Positions 36,391-46,875 of a stretch of DNA of 64,000 nt are shown here, one piece after another. Origin of the DNA: Paenibacillus sp. DCT19. GTDB lineage: Bacteria; Bacillota; Bacilli; Paenibacillales; Paenibacillaceae. How positions within the stretch are numbered: position 1 is the stretch's first letter; every line of letters begins with the position of its first letter. Below the pieces are notes generated by a model, which saw only the letters and a list, made by a program, of their open reading frames with translations, was not told the DNA's origin and did no database searches. Both the position numbers and the translations under genes were made by a program. The stretch is from positions 680,001-744,000 of the forward strand of contig NZ_CP029639.1 in NCBI RefSeq assembly GCF_003268635.1, read 5' to 3'.

Positions 36391-36421
36391 GACCGGGAGC
36401 ATATGTGGCCCGGTTTTTTTG
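36391..36421 (+). terminator. Rho-independent terminator
   Basis: ACCGGG / CCCGGT stem and a seven-base T run, after the 95-residue gene. Confidence 0.8.
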
Positions 36422-36586
36422 ATGTTATAATAGAGGCTGTTCCGAAGGTATACTTCGATCTTCACCGTACTTTTTTGAACATGCACGAATCAGGATTAAA
36501 CCGTTGCCATCATGCGCAGGTTATGGTTAGATAATTATTGAATTTTTTATGGTCTTTAGGTATGGATCGGATCGGAGAGTATGTTG

Positions 36587-37159
36587 ATGTATAAATGTAA
36601 AGGTAGAATCCCTGAGCTTGAGACGGGACGTCTTCGCTTGCGCAAAATGCGTCGCCGTGATGCTGCACAGATGTTCGCGTGCTGGTCAGATCGAGAGGTG
36701 ACCCGATATATGAATCTGGCCCCCATGGTTGGGGCAACTGAAGCAGCGGATATGATTGGTCTGCTTAACCATATGGCTGGAGAAGAGGATGCGATCCGTT
36801 GGGGAATAGAGCTGAAAGAGACAGGACGCCTTATTGGAAGCTGTGGATTCAATACATGGCAACTTGAAGGCGCGTTTCGCGGTGAGATCGGCTATGAGTT
36901 AGGACGTAACTACTGGCGGCATGGGTATATGTCGGAGGCGTTCTCGGTATTGCTGTCCTTTGGATATGAGACGATGGGACTTAATCGCATTGAGGCACTT
37001 GTGGATCCGCGTAATGCGCCGTCAGGTGGATTTCTGGAGAATATGGGATTTACGAAAGAGGGGTTACTTCGTCAAATTCAACATACGTCTACGGGATACA
37101 AAGACATGTTAATGTATTCTCTTTTGTATGATGAATGGCTGCGGGCGCGTAATAAATAA
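36587..37159 (+). CDS. GNAT family N-acetyltransferase (RimJ/RimL type)
   Basis: A 190-residue acetyltransferase of the RimJ/RimL group. The N-terminal substrate strand is ELETGRLRLRKMRRRDAAQM and the acetyl-CoA loop region is EIGYELGRNYWRHGYMSEAF. The C-terminal part has NAPSGGFLENMGFTKEGLLR. ATG 36587 is chosen for proper spacing from GGAGAG; ATG 36581 is too close. Likely acceptors are protein N-termini or small amines; not resolvable. It is followed by a partial dispersed repeat. Confidence 0.9.
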   Translation: MYKCKGRIPELETGRLRLRKMRRRDAAQMFACWSDREVTRYMNLAPMVGATEAADMIGLLNHMAGEEDAIRWGIELKETGRLIGSCGFNTWQLEGAFRGEIGYELGRNYWRHGYMSEAFSVLLSFGYETMGLNRIEALVDPRNAPSGGFLENMGFTKEGLLRQIQHTSTGYKDMLMYSLLYDEWLRARNK

Positions 37160-37162
37160 AAA

Positions 37163-37215
37163 AAATTCAACTAGACCTTTTACACGAGAACGGAGAGGAC
37201 AGAAATTCTGGTTGA
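37163..37215. repeat. Dispersed inverted-repeat element, left half only (copy D)
   Basis: AATTCAACTAGACC, then TTTTACACGAGAACGGAGAG and GACAGAAATTCTGG match the left half and junction of the copies at 7061 and 26786. The right half (ATCGGAGTGG and inverted end) is missing. It lies 28 bases before the MFS exporter start. Confidence 0.7.
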
Positions 37216-37242
37216 TATAGAAATGAAGAGAGAAGGGTTCCA

Positions 37243-38792
37243 TTGAATACGACGGGAAATTCCAAACGCAGTCTCATTTTGGCGGGTTTGCTGTTAGCTA
37301 CCTTTTTGTCCGCCATTGAAGGCACAGTCATTGGGCCGGCAGGGCCGACAATCGTCAGTGAATTGGGTAGTGTGCAATTGCTTAGCTGGATCTTTACGGC
37401 TTATCTGCTCACAATGGCGGTTAGCACCCCGATTTTTGGTAAAATCAGTGATTTGTATGGACGGAAGCCTGTATTCCTAATCGGATGTGCTCTGTTTATA
37501 CTTGGATCGTTACTATGCAGCTTCTCGCAGAATATGGAGATGCTCATTGTCTTTCGTGCGATCCAGGGAATTGGCGCAGGTGCGGTAGTGCCTGTGACGT
37601 TTACGATTATTGGAGATATTTATCCCATTGAGGAACGGGGCAAAATTCAAGGCTGGATTAGCTCTGTATGGGGAATTTCATCTCTGGCCGGGCCACTGCT
37701 AGGTGGTTATTTTGTAGATAATCTAGGTTGGCAATGGATATTTGGCTTCAATGTGCCGTTTGGTTTGTTAGCGATGTGGTTTGTATTTCGTTATTTGCAT
37801 GAAAATGTGTCGCCACGTACTGCCAAAATCGATGTTATGGGTGCGTTGACCTTCACTGTTGGGATTACAGCACTGCTATTTGTGTTGTCAGCGGGTGGAC
37901 AGTATTACGCATGGAGCTCTCCGTTGATCCTGGGACTCAGCGCGATCGCCGTAGCTTTTATCATATTATTCTTCGTAGTTGAAAAGAGAGCTGAAGCTCC
38001 GATGGTTCCACTTCACCTCTTCCGCATTCAGGACATTCGTGTGGCGAATATCGCTGGGCTGTTAACCAGCTCACTGATGATCGGTCTTACGAGTTATCTG
38101 CCACTGTGGGTGCAGGGGTACGAGGAGGAAATGCGACTGAATCCGGATTGTTGCTTGCTCCAATGTCTGTTGGCTGGCTGATCGGCAGTGTGTGGGCAGG
38201 TCGCCTCTTGATGAAGATTGGGTCGCGTATGACGTCTCTCATTGGACTAACTGGCATCGTGGTCGGTTCAGGTGGATTATTCCTGGTCGGCGGTTCATCG
38301 CCGCAGTATGTTCTGTTTTTATTGACCTTTATTTATGGGCTTGGCTTTGGTTTTGCATTCACGATCTTCACGATCATTGCACAGTCATCTGTAGGATATC
38401 GGGAGCGGGGTTCATCGACAGCACTACATACGTTCATGCGTACACTGGGACAAACGATTGGTGCGGCAGCTTTTGGTACATGGTTGAACTATCGAATCTC
38501 AACGTTATCGAGTGCACAAAATCTTGCGGCTGCTGGCATCTCGGATTCGGATTTGAACGAGTTGTTGGCACCTCATACGGAAACGGTTCTGTCCGACGAT
38601 CAATGGCGGTTGTTGCGAAGTGTGCTTGAGGGCAGTCTGCATTCCTTGTTCATCATTATGTTTGTGATTGCAATTGTGTCTTGGTTTGCTACGCTGGCTC
38701 TACGCAAACGCCTCTTGGTTCCGGAAGACGCAGATGCTCCACAGAAAGTACAAGGCTCGGTGCAAGTGGCTGGTGTGAAAAAGAAAAAATAG
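37243..38792 (+). pseudogene. MFS multidrug exporter, 14-TM DHA2 (EmrB/QacA type), frameshifted
   Basis: Repaired, a protein of about 516 residues. The DHA2 motif LAGLLLATFLSAIEGTVIGP is in helix 1, motif A-like GKISDLYGRKPVFLIGC follows, and RAIQGIGAGAVVPVTF, ISSLAGPLLGGYF sit in helices 4-5. The frame breaks at the G run 38115-38118. One extra G gives GVRGGNATESGLLLAPMSVG and the rest reads cleanly to the stop, with a Lys-rich tail. The start is TTG 37243 with AAGGG. Convergent MarR gene 38887-39348 may regulate it. Break most likely a sequence error. Confidence 0.88.
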
Positions 38793-38830
38793 TGCGGATG
38801 GCTATCCATCGCTAAACGTAAACATATAAA

Positions 38831-38858
38831 TAAAGGCAGCCAATGAGGCTGCCTTTAT
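38831..38858. terminator. Bidirectional terminator
   Basis: AAAGGCAGCC / GGCTGCCTTT with loop AATGA, between convergent MFS and MarR genes. Confidence 0.85.
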
Positions 38859-38886
38859 TGTTGCTTGCTATTACGAATAGAAGTAT

Positions 38887-39348
38887 TCAGCTATTGGCTG
38901 ATAACCGATCTGCACCACTCGCCAGTCGTTCCAGTAAGTCTGCGAGTATCGTCTTATCTGCTTCGCTCAAGCCGCTGACGGCACGATCAATCTTGTGAGC
39001 ATAGCCTGGATAGATATCATCCATTGTGCGTTGCCCTTCTTCTGTTAGTTCCACAAATATAATCCGTCTGTCCTGAGGACAGTGTTTACGGTGTAAAAGT
39101 CCTTTTTGCTCTAACTTATCAATAACATACGTAACATTACCACTCTGCAATAGAAGCTGTGCCCCAACCTGTTGAATAGGCTGTGCCCCCTTCATATACA
39201 GAACTTCAAGTAAACCATATGCTGTAGGATTGAATCCATGCACTTTGCTTCCAGATACAGCGTGTTCATTCACGCTCTTAAATGTCTTGGCCAAGGTGCG
39301 GTACAGATGAAGAGAACGTTCTGTTTCAATTTCTTGTAATTCTAGCAT
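38887..39348 (-). CDS. MarR family transcriptional regulator
   Basis: A 153-residue MarR protein. Helix 1 is LHLYRTLAKTFKSVNEHAVS, the DNA-binding part is IQQVGAQLLLQSGNVTYVID, the wing is CPQDRRIIFVELTEEGQRTM, and the dimer helices are C-terminal. A Cys (KHCPQD) lies in the wing. It resembles MhqR/OhrR-type regulators of quinone or peroxide response, but the N-terminal sensing Cys of OhrR is absent. It is convergent with the MFS exporter, a common pairing. Confidence 0.9.
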   Translation of the reverse strand: MLELQEIETERSLHLYRTLAKTFKSVNEHAVSGSKVHGFNPTAYGLLEVLYMKGAQPIQQVGAQLLLQSGNVTYVIDKLEQKGLLHRKHCPQDRRIIFVELTEEGQRTMDDIYPGYAHKIDRAVSGLSEADKTILADLLERLASGADRLSANS

Positions 39349-39787
39349 GCTGATCCCGCCTTTACAGTTAGTTATATGGGTTGATACGCTGACGTTTGAC
39401 GATTCGAATTGTCGCCATGACTGTATTGTAAACCTCTAATTCTACGAAAAACATGCGATATGTCACAAGATCTGCATTTTTAGCATTTAAAATTTAATCA
39501 TTAATCAAATTCAATAAAATACATATCTAGGTGATCCAATCTCCGATTCATAACGTAACAGAGGTAGAAAGAATAGCTGGGTGCAATATTCAATTATTGC
39601 ATTCCTAATAATGAAATGAAGGCAGGGAAACACTTCAAATTTAAAGTTTTTGCCAAAATAACGTTTGAGTAAACGCCTTCACGTTTAATGAGGAACAGGC
39701 ACAAATCCCTGTATTCTAATTATTCCTAGGGGAAAACTCGTATGTCTTGTCCCACCAACGCAGCAAGCGAAAGGGGGTGAAGCAAAC
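39349..39787. other. Intergenic region upstream of the first secreted repeat protein
   Basis: About 440 bp, AT-rich to 39660, then mixed composition. No gene is supported. It should contain divergent promoters for the MarR gene and the secreted protein. I looked for a c-di-AMP (ydaO-type) leader ahead of 39788 and saw only isolated G-rich words, not the motif. Confidence 0.4.
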
Positions 39788-41137
39788 TTGAAGGTAAAGC
39801 TACCCAAATCGATTGTACGTCTAGCCAGCATACCACTGGCTGTCATTGCAGGAACCTTGGTAATAAGTTTAGGTTCATCGCATGTCTATGCGAATGATGC
39901 TCAGGCCGCTTCAGAAAAATCCTCTAACGGATTGTCACTGAATTTGTTTACACGTGATTCAGATGGTGGATTGAACCTGACTCCATCGGTATCCGTATCC
40001 ACACCATTGCTGGATGTTGAAGTTCCGTCGATCAAAGCGGATGCTTCGGCAGGCAAGCTGAGTGTATCTGAGCTTAAGGTAGATACACCGCTTGGATCGG
40101 CTGGAACATCAGAGATTGGCATCGATGCAAATAAGGGAACCGTAGAACTGCCTTCTGTGCAGGCGGATACACCGGTAATCCGGGCAGATGTATCAAGCAG
40201 TCAGGTTAACCTGAACGAAGGAACAGCTTCCTTGCCTAGTGTTACCGCAGAGGTACCAGAGGTCATTCAAGCAGAGACGTCTGCTGTGAAAACAGACCTT
40301 CGGCAGGGCAAGGTTGAACTACCTTCCGTGAAGGTGGATGTACCTGAAGTAACTTCGGTAGATGTCTCTTCCTCTGGTGTAGATCTGAGCAAAGGTAAAG
40401 TTCAGCTCCCATCGGTGGAAGCAACCGTTTCACCCGTAGGCATATCCACAGAAGTTGATCCCGGTAAAGGATCGGTGGACATTCCCGCGGTGAAGCCGGA
40501 ACGCCCTGTGAATACATCAGAACAGCCGGTGGTTGTGGAAACACCACAAGTTCCAGCTCCGAATACTACGGAATCTACTGATCCGGTATCATCTCCAGAC
40601 AACGCGGAAGGACAGGATGTAGTGCAGGTTTCAGGCAAGGTGACTGAAGTTACCCCTGAATCGACAGTCCCTCCAGAAGTTATTGTCCCGCAAGCATTGC
40701 CTGTGGAAGGAGTCGATCTGATTCAACATTCTGATGTGAATGTAGGATTACCAGATACCGAGCTGTTCCGCATCGATCAACCATTTGTGAAACCGATCGT
40801 TACGGAGCAAGCGCAGAGTAAGACAGATGCAAGTGTGGAAAAAGCAGACAATAATGCAGTGTCTCCCTTGCAGCCGCGTGCAGAGCAATCAACGAGCTGG
40901 AATGTTGCAGTAACTTCTCCAGCAGCAGTTAGTGGTTATGGGGGTACAAGCTCCAGCTCGTCTGGTGCATCTGGAGGTGGAGCAACTGCTCAGGCCGTTG
41001 CCCTTCCGGGAGCAATAACGAATCTGGTTTTGTCAGATAATGATGTTGGCTTTCGAATAGAACAGCTCGATGGGTTCAGTCAATGGTCACAAGCGCCGCC
41101 AGGTCGGCCGCCGCATTATACCTCTTTCTCTCAATAA
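39788..41137 (+). CDS. Secreted repeat protein, Val/Pro/Ser-rich
   Basis: A 449-residue predicted exported protein of unrecognised family. Residues 1-36 form a signal peptide (basic start, hydrophobic LASIPLAVIAGTLVISLG, cleavage near VYAND). Residues about 65-245 hold degenerate repeats of about 30 residues alternating a strand like KGKVQLPSVEATV with a VDVSSSGVDLS-type strand. Then comes a Pro/Thr/Glu-rich segment and a Ser/Gly patch (GGTSSSSSGASGGGATAQAV). No LPXTG or SLH domain is seen. TTG 39788 follows AAAGGGGGTGA. It precedes another secreted repeat protein by 45 bases and is probably co-transcribed; both look like envelope or matrix proteins. Confidence 0.75.
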   Translation: MKVKLPKSIVRLASIPLAVIAGTLVISLGSSHVYANDAQAASEKSSNGLSLNLFTRDSDGGLNLTPSVSVSTPLLDVEVPSIKADASAGKLSVSELKVDTPLGSAGTSEIGIDANKGTVELPSVQADTPVIRADVSSSQVNLNEGTASLPSVTAEVPEVIQAETSAVKTDLRQGKVELPSVKVDVPEVTSVDVSSSGVDLSKGKVQLPSVEATVSPVGISTEVDPGKGSVDIPAVKPERPVNTSEQPVVVETPQVPAPNTTESTDPVSSPDNAEGQDVVQVSGKVTEVTPESTVPPEVIVPQALPVEGVDLIQHSDVNVGLPDTELFRIDQPFVKPIVTEQAQSKTDASVEKADNNAVSPLQPRAEQSTSWNVAVTSPAAVSGYGGTSSSSSGASGGGATAQAVALPGAITNLVLSDNDVGFRIEQLDGFSQWSQAPPGRPPHYTSFSQ

Positions 41138-41182
41138 CAATGGCGTTAATTCAACCAAAAATGAGAAGGAGTGTATATTATC

Positions 41183-42355
41183 ATGAAAAAAGTGAATCGT
41201 TGGGTAAAAATGTCGGTATTGTCGGGTACGTTGGTCGCTGGATTGCTGGGAGCTACGCAGGCAACTTATGCAGACAGCTATAGCAATAACAGCAAAGGTA
41301 ATCTGGATCTGAATGCAGGTTTGCGTCTGGAGCTAGGGTCTCTACTGTCAGGACAACGTGACACAGGTTACGGAAATCAAGGCAGCTATGGAGGTTCATC
41401 AAGTGCAACCGGAGCATTGAACTTGGATCTGGGGTTGAATGCTGGCGTATCGTCTGAGAGTACAAGCCGTTACCTTAGTCATTCTTCCGATTATACGAAG
41501 GAGCACAGCAGCTCTGGCAAGTTGGGTCTTGGCCTGAATGCCAATGTTTCGGGAGAAGGTACAACGATGAGCGATTATTCACGAAGCGGCGATGAGCGTA
41601 ATGTGAACAGCAGCTATGCAAGCGAAAGCCGTGGTGCATTGGATCTCGGTCTGAACGTAAATGCGGAAGGCGAGAGTGCAACGTGGGCTCAATCTGAACG
41701 CAATAACAGCGTGAATGACCGCGAGGACAGCACAAACAGCAGCTATGCAAGCGAAAGCCGTGGAGCACTGGATCTTGGTCTGAACGCTAAAGCAGAAGGT
41801 GAGAGTGCAACAATGGCTCAATCCGAACGCAATAACAGCGTGAATGACCGTGAACGTACTACGAATAGTAGCTATGCAAGCGAAAGTCGTGGTGCACTGG
41901 ATCTTGGTCTGAACGCTAAAGCAGAAGGAGAGAGTGCAACAATGGCTCAATCCGAACGCAATAACAGCGTGAATGACCGTGAACGTACTACGAATAGTAG
42001 CTATGCAAGCGAAAGCCGTGGCGCGTTGGATCTCGGTCTGAACGTAAATGCAGAAGGCGAGAGTGCAACGTGGGCTCAATCCGAACGCAACAACAGCGTG
42101 AAAGATCGTGAACGTACCACAAACAGCAGCTATGCGAGCGAGAGCCGTGGTGCATTGGATCTCGGTCTGAACGCTAAAGCAGAAGGAGAGAGTGCAACAA
42201 TGGCTCAATCCGAACGCAACAACAGCGTGAATGACCGCGAGGACAGCACGAACAGCAGCTATGCAAGCGAAAGCCGTGGCGCGTTGGATCTTGATCTGAA
42301 TGCTAATGCAGAAGGTGAAAGTGAAACGATGACTGTGGTGGAGAGCAATCGGTAA
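41183..42355 (+). CDS. Secreted protein with six 43-residue tandem repeats
   Basis: A 390-residue exported protein of unrecognised family. A signal peptide spans about residues 1-31 (VLSGTLVAGLLGATQATYAD). After a Gly/Ser/Asn-rich region, a 43-residue unit is repeated six times with near identity. It begins SYASESRGALDLGLN and continues AEGESATMAQSER and NNSVNDRE. Earlier degenerate units (GALNLDLGLNAG, GKLGLGLNANVSGEG) show the array grew from the same motif. Every unit has an alternating Leu/Asp/Asn strand, suggesting a stacked beta fold. No anchoring motif is present. AGGAGTG supports ATG 41183. Confidence 0.8.
   Translation: MKKVNRWVKMSVLSGTLVAGLLGATQATYADSYSNNSKGNLDLNAGLRLELGSLLSGQRDTGYGNQGSYGGSSSATGALNLDLGLNAGVSSESTSRYLSHSSDYTKEHSSSGKLGLGLNANVSGEGTTMSDYSRSGDERNVNSSYASESRGALDLGLNVNAEGESATWAQSERNNSVNDREDSTNSSYASESRGALDLGLNAKAEGESATMAQSERNNSVNDRERTTNSSYASESRGALDLGLNAKAEGESATMAQSERNNSVNDRERTTNSSYASESRGALDLGLNVNAEGESATWAQSERNNSVKDRERTTNSSYASESRGALDLGLNAKAEGESATMAQSERNNSVNDREDSTNSSYASESRGALDLDLNANAEGESETMTVVESNR
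41603..42351 (+). repeat. 129-bp coding tandem repeat, six units
   Basis: The landmark AGCTATGC recurs at 41612, 41741, 41870, 41999, 42128 and 42257, exactly 129 bp apart (43 codons). Units differ mostly at silent sites and at two variable codon pairs, which points to recent expansion by unequal recombination. Confidence 0.92.
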
Positions 42356-42379
42356 TATGAGATTTTCACTGTAATAGGA

Positions 42380-42416
42380 AGAAGCAGGGGCTCCGGAACC
42401 CCTGCTTCTTTTTTTT
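42380..42416 (+). terminator. Rho-independent terminator
   Basis: GAAGCAGGGG / CCCCTGCTTC around CTCCGGAA with eight T residues. Confidence 0.9.
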
Positions 42417-42515
42417 CTATAATGAAATGCTTAAAATGATCAAACATTTAGCTCCATAACTGAATTACAATAATAAGAAGCAACCGAGCACCGAATTAGG
42501 ATAGGAGTGAGTAGT

Positions 42516-43249
42516 ATGGAGACAGCAAACGGAAGCGTGATATCTCTTCAAGAGTCTGTGTTGGACGTACATATTAGTGAAGCTGGGTACGAGGCTGGGC
42601 AGTCTACGATCCGAAACATAAATATTCATGTGTCACCAGGTGAACTGGTGGGCATTATCGGCCCAAACGGAGCGGGTAAGAGTACAACGATGAAGACGAT
42701 GTTAGGTCTACTTGAACATGCCAATTATGAGGTGAAGATTGGGGGAAGGGACGTTACGCTTATATTCCGGAACAGCCTGTGTTTTACGAATATATGACGC
42801 TGTGGGAGCATCTTGATCTGGCTGCTGCTGCATATGAAATGGAAGAGGACGTATTCATCACCAGAGCAGAAGAGCTACTGGTTCGATTCGGCATGGATCA
42901 TGTTCGAGATGATCTGCCCGCCAGCTTCTCCAAAGGCATGCGTCAGAAAATGATGCTGATGATCGGATTTCTCTCCTCCCCGGATGTATATATTGTGGAC
43001 GAGCCCTTCATTGGCTTAGATCCAAGGGCGACGAAAGATTTCTTAAAGCTACTGGACGAGGAACGTATCCGGGGTGCAGGAGTTCTAATGTCGACACATG
43101 TGTTAGATACGGCAGAGCGGATCTGTGATCGCTTTATCCTCATTCATGCTGGGCGCTCGGCTGCAGAAGGGACGCTGGACGAGATTCGTGCTGTGGCAGA
43201 GCTACCAGAAGCAACGTTATTCGACTGTTTTGACATACTGACTTCCTGA
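42516..43249 (+). pseudogene. ABC transporter ATP-binding protein (EcsA-like), frameshifted
   Basis: Repaired, about 244 residues. Walker A is GIIGPNGAGKSTTMKTMLGL, the signature is LPASFSKGMRQKM, Walker B is VYIVDEPFIGLD and the switch His is in MSTHVLDTAERI. The break is at the G run 42741-42745. One extra G gives KIGGKGRYAYIPEQPVFYEY, restoring the Q-loop. AGGAG precedes ATG 42516. The gene directly precedes an EcsB-like permease, and the Ecs transporter affects protein secretion and processing in Bacillus. Most likely functional in the organism and broken only in this sequence. Confidence 0.87.
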
Positions 43250-43277
43250 TACCAAGGAACGAGAGGAGCTGATAGAG

Positions 43278-44536
43278 GTGGAGGGGTAGCCAAATCTAGG
43301 CAGTATACACCTTTAAGATTATATCGACGTAGGCACAAAGAGCATCTCAGAGAACAATGGAAGAACCTGAAGCTCGTGGTAGATTGGACCGTTTGGTTAT
43401 ACCTGCTAATTCCGGGTGTACTCTATCTAAGCGGATGGTATATGAGTCTTTGGAGCAAGCCGTTGCCACTCTGGGCATCTAATACACCACTGCCATTATT
43501 AACACTGATTATCGAAATTGTGATGTTGACGGGTGGAGTGCTTCTTTTTGTGGAAGAGGCCGATGTATTATTTCTAAAATCTCAGAAGCGTTGGATGCAA
43601 ACCCTGATGCGTCAGGGGATGTACCGAGCGTGTATACTGCATATGGGCAAAATGATGATTGTTACCAGTCTAACCGCACCGCTATGGTACCGGGTCTATG
43701 GCATGTCCGTCGCTGAGATCCTGCTTCTATGCTTCTGGTTTGGTGCGGCTGCTTCGTTACAGGCCATTGCAGTACATATGATCAAAGTACGTTATACCGG
43801 ATGGCGACTCGGAATACGAATTGTTCCTCTTGTGGTGGCAATGGGGATTATTTTTATCGTAGTCACCTCATTCGTTCATGTACAGATTGGTGCTCTATTT
43901 ATCGCGTTGGGATGCACAATCCTTCTGACCATTCTGCTCGGTCGTATCCGACTACAGATGCAAGGAACCTTTGAAGGTGATGTACGAGAGGACTTGCGAA
44001 CAAGGGTGAAATTAACGGCTATCTTAATCAGTCAGGCGGTAAATAAACCGAAAGCTCCGCGTACCAAAACGATGATATTTCGTAAACCACGCAAACTGTT
44101 ACGCAATCGTTCTATTGCGAACCGTACTGCCGAAACGGCATACAAGGCCTTTTTTCGCGAATCATCTACGCTGAAATTGTACTTTCAGATGGGCAGTCTA
44201 TCCATTGCGGCAGTAGCTCTGCCTCCTTTTCCCGTGAATGTCATCGTATGTGGGTTGTTGATTATTATGCTGACAGTCATGTTTTATCGTTCATGGGATA
44301 ATTTTGCTACTTCGGATTATGTGAAGCTGATCTCATATGATTCAGATGCATTACATCGGGCAGGGCTGATGATGGTACGGATGCTCTTTGTGCCGATAGG
44401 CATTCTGATGGGGCTAGCACTCGGGTTAACCTGGTTCGGTTGGATGGCAAGTATACTTACCGCGGTGGGCGTTGTGGCAAGTGGGCTGTTTGTTTTATCC
44501 GTGGCGGGAGGGATACGACTGACTCGTAGAAACTAA
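43278..44536 (+). pseudogene. ABC transporter permease (EcsB-like), frameshifted near the start
   Basis: A membrane protein of about 419 residues. From GTG 43278 (GAGGAG upstream) only four codons are open before TAG. Adding one G to the run 43283-43286 gives MEGVAKSRQYTPLRLYRRRH and joins the long frame LREQWKNLKLVVDWTVWLYL. The EcsB family is recognisable by that cytoplasmic start, many hydrophobic helices, and a Lys/Arg-rich loop (about residues 255-285). As read, the only long frame starts at GTG 43376. It is the partner of the EcsA-like ATPase. Confidence 0.82.
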
Positions 44537-44649
44537 GTTATCACTTCCTTACAAGATTCGCATATCAGGCTGAATATCTGACCATGCTATAGGAGACATA
44601 TCTCATTAGTGGAAGATAAGACAAGCCCTAACGTAAGGAGGAAAAGATA

Positions 44650-45033
44650 ATGATGAGTGATGGTGAAATTCAAGTGCAGTTCGCAGACCCGAATGCGTTG
44701 CTCGCCGCACAAGCAACACTGAATGAGCTTGGTTATAAGCCTTATCAGTCCGGGCCGCTCGAACTATACATTCCTACGGATCGTCAAGATCCTCAGTCCG
44801 CGGTAGAGATTGTACAATCTCATGGGGGAAGCGCCGTATTTGCTTCTGCAACAGACGCTGCTAATGCATTTCAGGAATTCTCGATTCCAGCACATATGGT
44901 GAATGAGGATTGGAGTGAAGGGTACGCAACTGGGTTACAGGAGAGTCCTTCTGGAGAGGCTCAGCATAACCGGGATAACGATCCTACATTTGATGATTCG
45001 GTAGATGGATTCTCAGGCAGTGTGAAGGCGTAA
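44650..45033 (+). CDS. Hypothetical protein, ferredoxin-fold-like N-terminus
   Basis: A 127-residue acidic soluble protein. The first 75 residues (EIQVQFADPNALLAAQATLN, YIPTDRQDPQSAVEIVQSHG) show a beta-alpha-beta pattern as in small sensor domains. The C-terminal 45 residues are Asp/Ser-rich and probably disordered. AAGGAGG eight bases upstream supports ATG 44650 (ATG 44653 also possible). Family not recognised. It is followed by a strong terminator. Confidence 0.65.
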   Translation: MMSDGEIQVQFADPNALLAAQATLNELGYKPYQSGPLELYIPTDRQDPQSAVEIVQSHGGSAVFASATDAANAFQEFSIPAHMVNEDWSEGYATGLQESPSGEAQHNRDNDPTFDDSVDGFSGSVKA

Positions 45034-45159
45034 AACGGTGTCAAAATCTAAAAAATGAAAGAATCGTTGAAATAATGCCTATGTGACTCATTAGATCTCG
45101 AATCTAGGGAGTTGAGAGCGAGCAGCGTGTTTCAGATTTATTCATTCAAAATAACACTA

Positions 45160-45206
45160 AAGGGGCTGTCACCTGTCATTTTCATGACTTATGGGACAGC
45201 CCCTTT
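45160..45206. terminator. Hairpin terminator
   Basis: AAGGGGCTGTC / GACAGCCCCTTT around a 24-base loop, between genes ending at 45033 and 45303. Confidence 0.7.
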
Positions 45207-45302
45207 GGGGTGTTTATTTTTTACGTGTAGCTCATTCGTTCATTGCATTAGATAGATCCATGGAGTTAATAGCATCTACATCATCAACTCACCTGTAGCT
45301 AG

Positions 45303-46570
<1,268 letters not shown>

Positions 46571-46875
46571 ACAATAATTACCTTCTTTTTTCTTTGATTT
46601 TGTACAACCCTTTTCCCATCTTTGTACAATAGAATTGTATATAGCTAGATAGATCCAGATATAGATTTAGATGGCCTAGTTTATCTACATCTTGTGCCTA
46701 GAATGGTGAACATCGAATGATGCAGGATTATGCCTAAATGGTTCAGTTTTTTGACCATTCATGGTGTATTTCAAGTTCTATTATGCAGTTTTAAGGGATA
46801 TATTGTAATATACTGTCGCCTATGTTTTAATCAGAAATAATGAGGGAATGCACAGGCGAGGAGGGAGATGGCATA

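Noticed and set aside
39660..39787. c-di-AMP riboswitch ahead of the secreted protein gene.
   Set aside because: Only isolated G-rich words are present; the ordered conserved blocks of the ydaO motif are not.
41579..42208. A 209-codon open frame on the - strand across the repeat gene.
   Set aside because: It is the antisense shadow of the 129-bp coding repeat (period divisible by three keeps it open). The + frame has signal peptide and ribosome site.
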